Assembly (NCBI RefSeq): GCF_030316825.1
Contig: NZ_JASZYU010000005.1
Coordinates: 46,001 to 110,000, forward strand
Origin: Variovorax fucosicus
GTDB taxonomy: Bacteria; Pseudomonadota; Gammaproteobacteria; Burkholderiales; Burkholderiaceae_C
DNA length: 64,000 nucleotides
Reading direction: 5' to 3'
The notes under the pieces were generated by a model. It searched no databases. It saw only the letters and a list, made by a program, of their open reading frames with translations, and was not told the origin of the DNA. The position numbers and the translations under genes are program-made. Below, piece after piece: positions 41,923-51,137 of this stretch (positions are counted from its first letter, which is position 1; every line of letters starts with the position of its first letter).

Positions 41923-42050
41923 GGAACGCACCGGGAGTGGAGCCTCCGGTATAGCGCCAGTCCGCAGGCAGGTCTGTAGGACGCACGTCTACGCAAGTCG
42001 GTTGCGGATGCCGTCACTGCCGGCCGCCGGCTTGCGTTAAGTTTTTCTTC

Positions 42051-43568
42051 ATGTTGAATCCGCCTGCCGCACTCCCCATCGTCCCCGCGCAAGCGCGCGC
42101 GACCACCGGCGTCGCCGGACTCGACAACGTGCTGGGCGGCGGGCTGCCGACCCGCCATGTCTACCTGGTCGAAGGCACGCCAGGCGCCGGCAAGACCACG
42201 CTCGGCCTCCAGTTCCTGCTGGCCGGCCGCGCGGAAGGCGACAAGGGGCTCTACATCACGCTGTCGGAAACGGCGCAGGAGTTGGCCATCGTGGCCGCCT
42301 CGCACGGCTGGACGCTCGACGGCATCGAGGTGTTCGAGCTGGTGAGCGAGGAAGGCTTGAGCCCCGATGCTGAACAGTCGATCCTCTACACCTCCGAGGT
42401 CGAGCTCGGCGAAACCACCCGCGCCGTGATGGCGGCCGTCGAGCGGCTGAAGCCGACGCGGCTGGTGTTCGACAGCCTGTCCGAGATGCGCATGCTGGCG
42501 CAGGATCCGCTGCGGTATCGGCGCCAGATCCTCGCGCTCAAGCACTTCTTCGCCTCGCGCAACTGCACGGTGCTCATGCTGGACGACATGAGTTCGGAAG
42601 GCGGCGACCTGCAACTGCACAGCATCGCGCACGGCGTCATCGCGCTCGAACAGGTGGTGGGCGACTACGGCCCGGTGCGCCGGCACCTGCGCGTGGTCAA
42701 GATGCGTGGCGTGCCCTACCGCGGCGGCGCACACGACCTGACGCTCGACACCGGCGGCATCCACGTCTACCCGCGCCTGATCGCAGCCGAGCACCGCGGC
42801 GACGTGGCGTCCACCCCGGTCGGCACCGGCACCCCGGCATTCGACCGGATCCTGGGCGGCGGGCTCTCGCGCGGCAGCAACACCTTGCTGATCGGCCCGT
42901 CAGGGGTCGGCAAGACCACTACCGCGATGTCGGCGGTGGTGGCGGCGCTGAAGCGCGGAGAACGCGTCCAGTACTACCTGTTCGACGAGGGCCTGGGCAC
43001 GTTGCTGCACCGCTGCAAGGCGCTCGGCATGGATGTCAGGCCGGCCATCGAGGAAGGCCGGCTGCGGCTGATGCCGCTCGACCCGGCCGAAGTCTCGCCG
43101 GGCCGTTTCTCGAACATGGTGCGCCATGCGGTCGAGACGGACAGCGCCGCCATGGTGGTGATCGACAGCCTGAACGCCTACATGCAGTCGATGCCGGGCG
43201 CCAAGTTCCTGCTGCTGCAGATGCACGAACTGCTGAGCTACCTGAACCAGCGCGGGGTCGTGACCCTGCTGGTGCTCGGCCAGCACGGCCTGGTGGGGGA
43301 AGGCCGCAGCGATGTCGACCTGAGCTATCTGTCGGATGCGATCGTGCTGTACCGGTTCTTCGAGTCGCAAGGCATGCTGCGCAAGGCGATGTCGGTGGTC
43401 AAGAGCCGCACCAACCACCACGAGCTCAGCATCCGCGAGTTCCGCCTCGGCCAGGGCGGCGTGGAGGTCGGGCCGCCGCTGACCGACTTCGAGGGTGTGC
43501 TGTCCGGTGTGCCGTCCTACCGTGGCGCCATACCGATGCTGGGCGACCGGGCAACGGCGTCCCGCTGA
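42051..43568 (+). CDS. Double-domain KaiC-like ATPase
   Basis: 505 residues with two RecA/KaiC domains. Walker A boxes GTPGAGKT (42-49) and GPSGVGKT (282-289); Walker B-like LVFDSLSEM and MVVIDSLNAY; GLSRGSNTLLIGPS. Non-cyanobacterial KaiC homologues such as this one usually have no KaiA/KaiB partners and often pair with a histidine kinase, as here: TGATG overlap with the downstream kinase. It probably senses energy or stress and signals through it. Confidence 0.9.
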   Translation: MLNPPAALPIVPAQARATTGVAGLDNVLGGGLPTRHVYLVEGTPGAGKTTLGLQFLLAGRAEGDKGLYITLSETAQELAIVAASHGWTLDGIEVFELVSEEGLSPDAEQSILYTSEVELGETTRAVMAAVERLKPTRLVFDSLSEMRMLAQDPLRYRRQILALKHFFASRNCTVLMLDDMSSEGGDLQLHSIAHGVIALEQVVGDYGPVRRHLRVVKMRGVPYRGGAHDLTLDTGGIHVYPRLIAAEHRGDVASTPVGTGTPAFDRILGGGLSRGSNTLLIGPSGVGKTTTAMSAVVAALKRGERVQYYLFDEGLGTLLHRCKALGMDVRPAIEEGRLRLMPLDPAEVSPGRFSNMVRHAVETDSAAMVVIDSLNAYMQSMPGAKFLLLQMHELLSYLNQRGVVTLLVLGQHGLVGEGRSDVDLSYLSDAIVLYRFFESQGMLRKAMSVVKSRTNHHELSIREFRLGQGGVEVGPPLTDFEGVLSGVPSYRGAIPMLGDRATASR

Positions 43569-45235
43569 TGGAGCGCCGCGTCCTCATCCATGCGCCGCGC
43601 GGCCGCGATGCGGCCGTGATCCGCAGTGTGGTCGAGGGCATGAAGCTGGGTGCCGTGGTGTGCGGGTCGGCCGCCGACATCCTGAACCTGCTCGGCCAGG
43701 GTGCGTCGGCCGCGGTCATCACCGAAGAATCGATCGCCCTGGTGCCGGACGAGCCGTTGCGCGAATGGCTCGTGACGCAGCCGAGCTGGTCGGATTTCCC
43801 GTTCATCGTACTGGCGGCGCGCGAGGTGGCACACCGCACGCACCATGCCCTGGCGGCGCTGCAGTCGCTCGGCAACGTGATCCTGCTCGAGCGGCCGGTG
43901 CATTCCGAAACGCTGGCGCGCGCGATCGATGCAGCGGTGCGCGCGCGCAGCCGGCAGTACGCCACCCGCATGCATCTGACCCAGCTCGACGAGGCGCGCG
44001 CCGACGTGGAGCGGCTGAACCGCGAACTCGAGGAGCGCATCACGGCGCGCACGCGCGAACTGGCCGGCGCCAACGACCGGCTGATGGCCGAGATCGCCGA
44101 GCGCGAGCGGGCCCAGGCCGCGTTGCTGCAGGGCCAGAAGATGGAGGCGATCGGCCGGCTCACCGGCGGCATCGCGCACGATTTCAACAACCTGCTGCAC
44201 GTGGTCAACATGAACCTCGACCTGGTCGCGCGCGTGGCCAAGGACCAGAAGGTGCTGTCGATCAGCGGGCGGGCCAAGGCCGCGGTCGGCAAGGGCGCCA
44301 AGCTCACCGGCCAGCTGCTTTCGTTCGCGCGCAACCAGTCGCTGCTGCCGCGGCTCACCGATGTCAACGCGCTGATGCTCGGCATGCAGGAGCTGGTGGC
44401 GGTGTCGGTCGGGCCGGGCATCACGGTGCAGGTCGAGGCCAGCGATCGGCCGGCCTGGGCTGTGCTCGACGCGAGCCAGCTCGAGATGGCGGTGCTGAAT
44501 CTGGCGGTCAATGCGCGCGATGCGATGCCCGCCGGCGGCATGCTGGCCGTGTCGATCCGGCTGGTGCCGGCCGGATCGGCCGGAGAGCAGGTCGTGGTGG
44601 CCGTCACCGACACGGGCGTCGGCATCGCGCCGCACCTGCTGACCAAGGTGTTCGACCCCTTCTTCACCACCAAGCCGGTCGGCAGCGGCACCGGGCTGGG
44701 CCTGAGCCAGGTCTACGGGTTTGCGCGGCAGTCCGGCGGCTCGGCCACGTTGCGCAGCGAGGTGGGACGGGGCACCACCGTGGAGATGCACTTCCCCGCC
44801 TCCAGCGACCGGGCAGTGCCCGATCAGACCGCAGCGCCCGTCGCCAGTGCCGACGATGCGGTGTCGCGCTACCGTGTGCTGGTGATCGAGGACGACAGTG
44901 AGGTTCGGCGCGTGATCGTCGAAAGCCTGCAACTGCTGGGCTATGCCGTAACCGAGTCGTCCGATGGTGCCAGCGGGCTTGCCCAGCTCGCAGCGGCCCC
45001 GCAGGATCTGCTGGTGGTCGACTACGCAATGCCGGGGCTCAACGGTGCAGAGGTGATTGCCCGCGCACGCGAGATGGTGCGCGACATCCCGGTGGTGCTG
45101 GCCACAGGCTACGCCGACATGGCCGCGGTCGGGCGGGTGCTGGGCACCCAGTCGATCCTGATCAAGCCCTTCGATATTTCCACGCTTGGCAGCGCCGTGG
45201 CCAAGGCGCTGCCGACGGCGGCTCCGCTATCATGA
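43568..45235 (+). CDS. Hybrid histidine kinase with receiver domains
   Basis: 555 residues. N-terminal receiver-like domain without a clear phospho-Asp (~1-120), coiled coil (ERLNRELEERITARTRELAG), HisKA with GGIAHDFNNLL, HATPase with NLAVNARDAM, DTGVGIA and GSGTGLGLSQ, and a C-terminal receiver (RVLVIEDDSEV, LLVVDYAMPGLNG with the Asp, KPFD). Overlaps the KaiC-like gene by one base, so likely its partner. No DNA-binding output follows. Confidence 0.9.
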   Translation: MERRVLIHAPRGRDAAVIRSVVEGMKLGAVVCGSAADILNLLGQGASAAVITEESIALVPDEPLREWLVTQPSWSDFPFIVLAAREVAHRTHHALAALQSLGNVILLERPVHSETLARAIDAAVRARSRQYATRMHLTQLDEARADVERLNRELEERITARTRELAGANDRLMAEIAERERAQAALLQGQKMEAIGRLTGGIAHDFNNLLHVVNMNLDLVARVAKDQKVLSISGRAKAAVGKGAKLTGQLLSFARNQSLLPRLTDVNALMLGMQELVAVSVGPGITVQVEASDRPAWAVLDASQLEMAVLNLAVNARDAMPAGGMLAVSIRLVPAGSAGEQVVVAVTDTGVGIAPHLLTKVFDPFFTTKPVGSGTGLGLSQVYGFARQSGGSATLRSEVGRGTTVEMHFPASSDRAVPDQTAAPVASADDAVSRYRVLVIEDDSEVRRVIVESLQLLGYAVTESSDGASGLAQLAAAPQDLLVVDYAMPGLNGAEVIARAREMVRDIPVVLATGYADMAAVGRVLGTQSILIKPFDISTLGSAVAKALPTAAPLS

Positions 45236-45284
45236 ATCTGCCCCCGGACGCACCGCGTCCTCAATCAACCTGCCAAGGGAAATC

Positions 45285-45533
45285 ATGAGCATCATCTGGA
45301 CCATCCTGATCGGTTTCGTCGTGGGTCTGATCGCACGCGCCGTCAAGCCGGGCGACGACTCGGCCGGCTTCATCGTGACCACGCTGATCGGCATCGCAGG
45401 TTCGTTCGGTGCCACCTACCTCGGCCAGGCCATGGGCTGGTATACGGTCGGCGAGACCGCGGGCTTCATCGTCTCGGTGCTCGGCGCGATCGTGCTGCTG
45501 ATCATCTGGGGCCTGGTCAAGCGCAAGACCTGA
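45285..45533 (+). CDS. GlsB/YeaQ/YmgE family stress membrane protein
   Basis: 82 residues with three transmembrane helices: IIWTILIGFVVGLIARAVKP, GFIVTTLIGIAGSFGATYLG, AGFIVSVLGAIVLLIIWGLV. The family is induced in stress and stationary phase. AAGGGAAATC upstream fixes ATG 45285. Confidence 0.92.
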   Translation: MSIIWTILIGFVVGLIARAVKPGDDSAGFIVTTLIGIAGSFGATYLGQAMGWYTVGETAGFIVSVLGAIVLLIIWGLVKRKT

Positions 45534-45552
45534 GCGCATCGCCGGCAGCGCG

Positions 45553-45888
45553 ATGCCCCGCAAGCCGCGCAGGGCCCACTACCACGTCTACGTGGTCGCA
45601 CTCGACGACCCGGTCTGGAACAGCCCGCGCTTTCGCCGCGCCAATCCCGAGTACCAGCTCGGCAAGCCGTTCGTCTATGTCGGCATGACGGGGCTTGACC
45701 CCGACGTCCGGTTCGACAAGCACAAGGCCGGCATCCAGGCGAACACGTTCGTGCGTGACTTCGGCCTGCGGTTGCTGCCCGCGCTTTACGAGCGCTACAA
45801 CCCGATGGGGTACGACGACGCCAGAGCGATGGAAGTCGAGCTGGGTATTCGCCTGCGCGCGCTGGGCTACGGCGTCTGGCAGGCCTGA
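45553..45888 (+). CDS. GIY-YIG-like small protein
   Basis: 111 residues. HYHVYVVALDD stands for the GIY element, PFVYVGMTGLDPDVRFDKHK for the YIG element with following Arg and His, and AMEVELGIRLRALGY for the helix with the catalytic-type Glu. This places it near GIY-YIG nuclease-like proteins, although the G of GIY is replaced and activity is unproven. Some homologues carry odd automatic names such as isomerase, which the sequence does not support. Confidence 0.6.
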   Translation: MPRKPRRAHYHVYVVALDDPVWNSPRFRRANPEYQLGKPFVYVGMTGLDPDVRFDKHKAGIQANTFVRDFGLRLLPALYERYNPMGYDDARAMEVELGIRLRALGYGVWQA

Positions 45889-45890
45889 CC

Positions 45891-45904
45891 GTGCAGAACT
45901 GCAC
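45891..45904. promoter_or_regulatory. Palindrome GTGCAGAACTGCAC
   Basis: A 6-bp-arm palindrome (GTGCAG-AA-CTGCAC) in the 111-base gap before the substrate-binding protein gene. It could be an operator for that gene; no T-run follows, so it is not a terminator. Confidence 0.3.
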
Positions 45905-45999
45905 AGTCCAGAGCCCTGCGAAGGGGGTAGAAGCCGTCACTGCATCAGGGCGAACCCCTATGATTTGCCTTTGTAATTAATTGTTGCAAGGGTCAAACA

Positions 46000-47172
46000 A
46001 TGTTGATGCACGCGTCGCGCAGAAGATTCGGCCAGGCGGCGGGAGCCATGGCGTTGTTGGGCCTTGCAGGTCCGTTGCGGGCTCAATCCGCGAAGCACCC
46101 GGGCACGAATGTGGCCACCACCAAGCTGGTGGTGGGCCAGTCGATCCCGATGACCGGTGCGGCCAACGAGATCGGCATGGCATTCGCTGCCGGCGCCAAG
46201 CTGTTCGTGGGGGCCCACAACGAACAGGTCGGCCGTGCGGGCGGCACGGTGCTCGAGCTGCGCCAGCTCGACGATGGCTACCAGGCCGACAAGGCCAAGG
46301 CGAATGCCACGAAATTGCTGGCCGACGGCGCCGACGTGCTGTTCGGCTTTGTCGGCACGGCCAGCACCGAGGCCGGCGCGGCGGTCGCGCAGCAGCAGGG
46401 CGCGCCGTTCTTCGCGCCGTTCGCCGCGGCCGATGTGCTGCGCAACAAGGCACACGGCAACGTCTTCCACGTGCGGCCGAGCATGGCTGACGAGGCGTTC
46501 GCGATGCTGCGGCAATGCAGCACGCTGGGCCAGACCCGCATTGCGGTGGTGGTGGACGACGACGCCATGGGCCGCGCGGCGCTGCAGGCGATCCAGGACG
46601 CCGCGACCGAGCTGAAGCTGCCCGCCCCGGTGGCGGTGGCGAAGGTGCAGCCGGGCAGCACGCAGGTCGCGGAAGCGGTCGCGGCCATCGCCAAGGCGCA
46701 GCCGCAGGCGATCCTGCAGGCCTCGCTGTCGCAGACCACCTCGGCCTTCGTGCGTGAAATGCGCAAGACCGGCTATGCCAGCGCGCTGATGACGTTTTCG
46801 GTGGTGGGCATCGACCCGCTCTACACCTCGCTCGGCAAGGACATTCGCGGCGTGATCATTTCGCAGGTGGTGCCCTCGCCGCGCGAAACCAGCCGCACGG
46901 CGATCGTCAAGGAATACCTCGCGGCACTGGCCGATTCCGACCAGATCGCCTCGTACGAAGGTCTGGAGGGCTTCATCGCCGCCAAGTCGCTCGGCGAGGC
47001 GGTGCGCCGCGCCGGCCCGGCCCCCACGCGGGCCGCGCTGCTCAAGGCCATGACCGGCATGGTCGACTACGACGTGGGCGGCTTTCGCATCAACCTGCGG
47101 CCGCCGCTGCGCGATGCGAACCGCTCGGTGGATCTGGTTTACATCACGGCCGAGGGCCGGGTTCTGCGTTGA
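46000..47172 (+). CDS. Tat-exported ABC-type substrate-binding protein (Peripla_BP_6)
   Basis: 390 residues. SRRRFGQAAG is a twin-arginine-type signal, followed by a periplasmic-binding fold of the branched-chain amino-acid type (LVVGQSIPMTGAANEIGMAF, VDDDAMGRAALQAI, IASYEGLEGFIAAKSLGEAV). No permease or ATPase genes adjoin; this is an orphan, common in Comamonadaceae, that probably serves a distant transporter or a sensor. Ligand unknown. AAGGG upstream of ATG 46000. Confidence 0.88.
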   Translation: MLMHASRRRFGQAAGAMALLGLAGPLRAQSAKHPGTNVATTKLVVGQSIPMTGAANEIGMAFAAGAKLFVGAHNEQVGRAGGTVLELRQLDDGYQADKAKANATKLLADGADVLFGFVGTASTEAGAAVAQQQGAPFFAPFAAADVLRNKAHGNVFHVRPSMADEAFAMLRQCSTLGQTRIAVVVDDDAMGRAALQAIQDAATELKLPAPVAVAKVQPGSTQVAEAVAAIAKAQPQAILQASLSQTTSAFVREMRKTGYASALMTFSVVGIDPLYTSLGKDIRGVIISQVVPSPRETSRTAIVKEYLAALADSDQIASYEGLEGFIAAKSLGEAVRRAGPAPTRAALLKAMTGMVDYDVGGFRINLRPPLRDANRSVDLVYITAEGRVLR

Positions 47173-47183
47173 GGATGAACGCC

Positions 47184-47438
47184 ATGAAGTTGTATTGCGC
47201 ACCTGCGCTGGCCTTGCTGCTGGCGCTGGCCGGCACCCCCGCACTGGCCCAGGTGCACCGCTGCGTCGACGCCAACGGCAAGGTGTCTTTTTCCGACACC
47301 GTGTGCAACGGCGAACGCGCGCAGAAAGTGTTCGGCAGCGATGCCTCGGCGCGCGGCTGGACGGTCGAGCCCTACCGCCCGCCGGCGTCGGCCGGCACCG
47401 CGCAGGTCGCCAAGGCCGCTGCGCCGGCGAGCAAATAG
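47184..47438 (+). CDS. DUF4124 secreted protein
   Basis: 84 residues: signal peptide (MKLYCAPALALLLALAGTPA), then the DUF4124 core VHRCVDANGKVSFSDTVC, and an Ala-rich tail. ATG 47184 has GAGG about ten bases upstream; ATG 47175 is an in-frame alternative. Envelope protein of unknown role, starting just after the substrate-binding protein's stop. Confidence 0.85.
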   Translation: MKLYCAPALALLLALAGTPALAQVHRCVDANGKVSFSDTVCNGERAQKVFGSDASARGWTVEPYRPPASAGTAQVAKAAAPASK

Positions 47439-47474
47439 GCGCTCATCGGCGCTCATGCGCCGATCGTTGCCTCT

Positions 47475-48149
47475 TCATGAGTACGTGACCCACTTTTCGT
47501 AGGCCGGGCCGTCGAGGTGCGGCAGCGTGTTGTAGGTCACGAGCATGTGGCGCTTGGGCGTGAACGCGAACTCGGTGACCGATGTGTTGCGAATGCGCAG
47601 GTTGAGTTCGATCGTGGTTTCGGCGCTGGTGCCCAGCACCTGGCCGACCGCGGTCGAGATTGGCCCGCCGCTCGACACCACCAGCACCCGGGCGCCATGG
47701 TGCCGCGCGCGCACATGGTCGAGCGCGGTGGTCACGCCGGCCAGAAAATCGACATAGCTCGGCATGCCTGCCGGCTCGGTCTTGCCCTGCATCCAGGCGG
47801 CGAGGCCGTCGCGCAGCAGCCGGAAATGCTTGCGGTAGAGCTCGGGCGTGTCGGCTTTGGGCAGCTTCTCGGGATGGATCGTCGCCACGATGGCTTCGCT
47901 GTCGTATTCGTTCAGGCCTGGCCACGGCAGCACGTCATCGCGGGTGAGTCCCAGGCCCTTGGCGATGCCCTCCCAGGTTTGCCGGTGCCGCTTGAGGGTG
48001 CCGGTGATCACCGCGTCAAAGGTCATGCCGCGCTCGCGCCAGTACGCGCCGAGCCGCTCGCTTTGCCGTTGGCCGAGCTCGCTCAGGTTGTCGTAGTCCG
48101 CCGCGCCGAAAGAAGCTTGTCCGTGGCGCACGAGGTAGAGGTTTCCCAT
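47475..48149 (-). CDS. Histidine phosphatase (phosphoglycerate mutase-like)
   Basis: 224 residues. LYLVRHGQASFGAADYDNLS holds the RHG catalytic His; LSELGQRQSERLG and VVSSGGPISTAVGQVLG follow (in the latter the usual His of the second motif is replaced by Ser-Gly-Gly, which may limit activity). ATG 48149 is the family start; the frame is open upstream. Confidence 0.88.
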   Translation of the reverse strand: MGNLYLVRHGQASFGAADYDNLSELGQRQSERLGAYWRERGMTFDAVITGTLKRHRQTWEGIAKGLGLTRDDVLPWPGLNEYDSEAIVATIHPEKLPKADTPELYRKHFRLLRDGLAAWMQGKTEPAGMPSYVDFLAGVTTALDHVRARHHGARVLVVSSGGPISTAVGQVLGTSAETTIELNLRIRNTSVTEFAFTPKRHMLVTYNTLPHLDGPAYEKWVTYS

Positions 48150-48236
48150 GAGGACGATTCTGGCAAAGCGCAGCGGCGCCGCTTGTCCCGGCTGCGACGG
48201 GCGGAACTTGGGGCTGTGGCGCCGAGTCCCAATGCG

Positions 48237-48878
48237 ATGCCCGCCCACACACCCCATCCTCTGCGGCGCCGCGCCCTCGGCGCCGCGCTGGTCGTCATGC
48301 CTGCGCTCTGGCTCGGTGCGCGGGCGCAGCAGCCCGCGGCGCCGCGGCGCCTTTTGACGCCGGCGCAGACCGAGGGGCCGTTCTATCCGATCGAGCTGCC
48401 GGCCGATACCGACCCGGACCTGCTGCACAACGGCAGCCGCGCGCCATACCGCGGCGGCCAGCCGGCTTGGGTCGACGGCACGGTGAGCGACACCGAAGGC
48501 CGGCCGGTGGCCGGCGCGCAGGTCGAGATCTGGCAGTGCGACGAGCATGGCCACTACCATCATCCCGGCGACGGCAACCGGGCCGATGCGGCGTTTCAGG
48601 GGTTCGGCCGCGTCACGGTCGGTGCCGACGGGCGCTACCGCTTCCGCACGATCCGGCCCGTGCCCTACACCGGCCGCACGCCGCATATCCATGTGAAAGT
48701 GAAGCTCGGCACGCGCGAGCTGCTGACCACGCAGCTCTATGTGGAGGGCGACCCCGGCAACGCGCGCGATGGCATCTGGCGCCGGCTCGACGACGCGAGC
48801 CGCGCGGCCGTCACGGTGCCGTTCGAGCGTGGCAGCGACGGCCTGCAGGCGCGCTTCCCGATCGTGGTCGCGGCCTGA
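48237..48878 (+). CDS. Exported intradiol ring-cleavage dioxygenase-like protein
   Basis: 213 residues. Twin-Arg/hydrophobic lead (RRRALGAALVVMPALWLGAR), then an intradiol dioxygenase domain: TEGPFYP, DTEGRPVAGAQVEIWQCDEH, GHYHHPG, and PYTGRTPHIHVKVKL (HIHV iron ligands) resemble protocatechuate 3,4-dioxygenase beta chains. The export signal suggests a periplasmic role, as in the secreted branch of this family; the substrate is unknown. Confidence 0.85.
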   Translation: MPAHTPHPLRRRALGAALVVMPALWLGARAQQPAAPRRLLTPAQTEGPFYPIELPADTDPDLLHNGSRAPYRGGQPAWVDGTVSDTEGRPVAGAQVEIWQCDEHGHYHHPGDGNRADAAFQGFGRVTVGADGRYRFRTIRPVPYTGRTPHIHVKVKLGTRELLTTQLYVEGDPGNARDGIWRRLDDASRAAVTVPFERGSDGLQARFPIVVAA

Positions 48879-48881
48879 ACT

Positions 48882-49514
48882 TCATTTCTTCTCCGTGAGT
48901 GCAACGCGCACTGCCAGCGCGGCCAGCACGCTGCCCATGACGTAGCGCTGCGCGCGCAGCCAGCCGGTGCTTTGCGACAGCACCGCGGTGATGCTGGCGG
49001 CGCCGACGATCATCAGCGTGTTGACCAGCGCGCTGCTCGCGATCTGCGCCGCGCCGAGCTGTGCGCTCTGCCACAGCACCGAGCCGCGCTCCGGGTGAAT
49101 GAACTGCGGAAAGAACGAGAGATAGAACATCGCGACCTTCGGGTTCAGCAGGTTCGTCAGAAAGCCCATCCGAAACAGCCTGGCCGGCGGGTCGGCCGGC
49201 AGCGCGCGGGGCTCGAACGGCGCCGTTCCGCCGGGCTTGACGGCCTGCCAGGCGAGCCACATCAGATAGGCCGCGCCGGCGTAGCGGATTGCATCGAAAG
49301 CCAGCGGCACAGCCAGCAGCAGTGCGGTGAGCCCGAGCGCCGCTGCGACCAGGTGCACCAGAAACGCGAGCAGCACACCGCCCAGCGAGACCAGTCCGGC
49401 GCGCCGGCCCTGCACCAGCGTGCGCGAGACGCAATAGATCATGTTCGGCCCCGGCGTCAGCGCGAGCAGAAGGGCGGCGAGCGCGAACCAGGCGAGTTCG
49501 GAAGCTGCGAGCAT
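48882..49514 (-). CDS. LysE family exporter (last gene of the 55.8-48.9 kb unit)
   Basis: 210 residues, about six transmembrane segments. WFALAALLLALTPGPNMIYC has the LysE/RhtB TPGPN motif; FRMGFLTNLLNPKVAMFYLS is the second signature. It would export an amino acid or derivative. Its start lies two bases from the stop of the VOC gene. The frame is open upstream, but ATG 49514 is the family start. Confidence 0.9.
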   Translation of the reverse strand: MLAASELAWFALAALLLALTPGPNMIYCVSRTLVQGRRAGLVSLGGVLLAFLVHLVAAALGLTALLLAVPLAFDAIRYAGAAYLMWLAWQAVKPGGTAPFEPRALPADPPARLFRMGFLTNLLNPKVAMFYLSFFPQFIHPERGSVLWQSAQLGAAQIASSALVNTLMIVGAASITAVLSQSTGWLRAQRYVMGSVLAALAVRVALTEKK

Positions 49515-49516
49515 GG

Positions 49517-50221
49517 TCAGAGTCCCTTCGATTCGAGCGTGACGAGGCCGCGCGGCGTGCGCAGCGTGGCCAGGAGATTCGGTGGGCCCTGGCGCAGGTC
49601 GATCGCGGTGAAGCCGATCACATCGAGCGCGGCGCGCAGCGTGTCCAGGCGCGGATGCACCGCTGCCAACGCGACCAGTTCGAGTCCCGATGCCGGCATG
49701 GTGTCGACCGGGTGCACCGGGCCCCACTGGATCAGGGTGGGCAGCGCGCCGTAGAACAGGCGCTGGCCGTCGTCGCGCACGCTGATCTGCCATTCGAGCA
49801 GCCCCGCCGCCGTGGCGCGCGAGGCTTCGAGTAGATGGCCGCGGTCGATGTGCGCCTGCGGATTCGCCAGCGCGTGCAGCGAGGCCTTCGCATCGGGCAC
49901 GCGCGCCACAAAATGCACGAGTTGCGGCCCGTGCTGCGCGAGCCCGGCCTGCAGGGCCGCATCGTCGAGGTCGAACCAGCGGTGCAGCCCGGCCGCGCGC
50001 GTCGGTTGCTTGGCCGGATCGATCGCGATGATCTCGAGGTACGCGCGCGGGAAAGCCGGTGCCGCGATGTTGAGCAGCCGGTTGTGCGTGCCCATGAGTG
50101 GGTGCGCGCCGCCGGGGCCGGGCGTCACGCCGAGCGTGGCTTCGCACCACTGCACGCCCTCGTCGAGCGTGCGCGCGGCGATGACCAGGTGGTCGATTTC
50201 GGCGGTGAGTGATGCAATCAT
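49517..50221 (-). CDS. VOC/glyoxalase-like protein
   Basis: 234 residues: IDHLVIAARTLDEGVQWCEA, HPLMGTHNRLLNIAAPAFPR, AYLEIIAIDP; a Glyoxalase_3-type protein, perhaps handling small carbonyl compounds. It starts two bases after phzF and ends two bases before the LysE gene, so it is part of the long unit. Confidence 0.88.
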   Translation of the reverse strand: MIASLTAEIDHLVIAARTLDEGVQWCEATLGVTPGPGGAHPLMGTHNRLLNIAAPAFPRAYLEIIAIDPAKQPTRAAGLHRWFDLDDAALQAGLAQHGPQLVHFVARVPDAKASLHALANPQAHIDRGHLLEASRATAAGLLEWQISVRDDGQRLFYGALPTLIQWGPVHPVDTMPASGLELVALAAVHPRLDTLRAALDVIGFTAIDLRQGPPNLLATLRTPRGLVTLESKGL

Positions 50222-50223
50222 GG

Positions 50224-51129
50224 CTACAGTGCCACGTGGCCTTCGATGCACGCCACCGCATCCCCGCCGATCCAGACCTGGCCGGCCGCGTCGCGTTCCA
50301 CGCTGAGGCGCCCATCGCGTCCCATGCACTGTCCCTGCCCGGCGAGGTAGCGCTCGGGCAGATGGCCGTCGGCAATGAGCCATTGCGCCAGGCTGGCATT
50401 GAGGCTGCCCGTGACCGGGTCTTCCTCGACGCCGACCGGCGCCGCGAAGGCGCGCACTTCGAGGCCGATGGCGGCGGGCGCACTACCCGCGAAGGCCCTG
50501 GCCTCGCGGTTCGAGCGCGCGATCAGATGGGTCGCCGTGGGCGCCCGGGCGACTGCCGCTACGCCCACTTTTTGCCCGAGTTCCTTGAGCGTGCGGTGAT
50601 CGGGCTTGAGCGCCAGCACCGCGTCCACGTCGTCCAGCAGCAGCCCGAGCCAGACCGGCCCGTTGTCCAGCAACTGCGCGGCCACGATCTGCTGCGCCTT
50701 CAGGCCCAGCGCGGCGGCCACCCTGGCCAGCACGCTCGGGCTCGGTGAGCTGCGCTGGAGCGGCGGCGCGGCAAAGGCCAGGCGCTCGCCCTCGCGCCGG
50801 ATCGGGATCAGGCCGGCCTTGCACTCCTGCACGATCCGGTCGGCTGCCTTGGGCTTGCCGCCGGCCTTCAGCCACGCATGGCAACTGCCGAGCGTCGGAT
50901 GGCCTGCGAACGGCAGCTCGCCGCCGGGCGTGAAGATGCGCACGCGGTAGTCCGCGCTCGGCACGGTCGGCGGCAGCAGGAAGGTGGTTTCCGACAGGTT
51001 CGTCCATTGCGCAAAGCGCTGCAGCTGCGCATCGTCGAGGCCGCTGCCGTCGAGCACCACGGCCACAGGGTTGCCGCGGTAGGGCACCGCGGTGAACACA
51101 TCGATCTGCTGGAAGGGGCGGGTTTTCAT
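50224..51129 (-). CDS. PhzF family protein
   Basis: 301 residues of the PhzF/diaminopimelate-epimerase fold: QIDVFTAVPYRGNPVAVVLD, SETTFLLPP, IFTPGGELPFAGHPTLGSCH, EEDPVTGSLNASLAQWL. The second residue after NLSE positions the general acid Glu seen in the family. Isomerase-type chemistry; substrate unknown. ATG 51129. Confidence 0.92.
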   Translation of the reverse strand: MKTRPFQQIDVFTAVPYRGNPVAVVLDGSGLDDAQLQRFAQWTNLSETTFLLPPTVPSADYRVRIFTPGGELPFAGHPTLGSCHAWLKAGGKPKAADRIVQECKAGLIPIRREGERLAFAAPPLQRSSPSPSVLARVAAALGLKAQQIVAAQLLDNGPVWLGLLLDDVDAVLALKPDHRTLKELGQKVGVAAVARAPTATHLIARSNREARAFAGSAPAAIGLEVRAFAAPVGVEEDPVTGSLNASLAQWLIADGHLPERYLAGQGQCMGRDGRLSVERDAAGQVWIGGDAVACIEGHVAL

Positions 51130-51137
51130 CCGGGATG

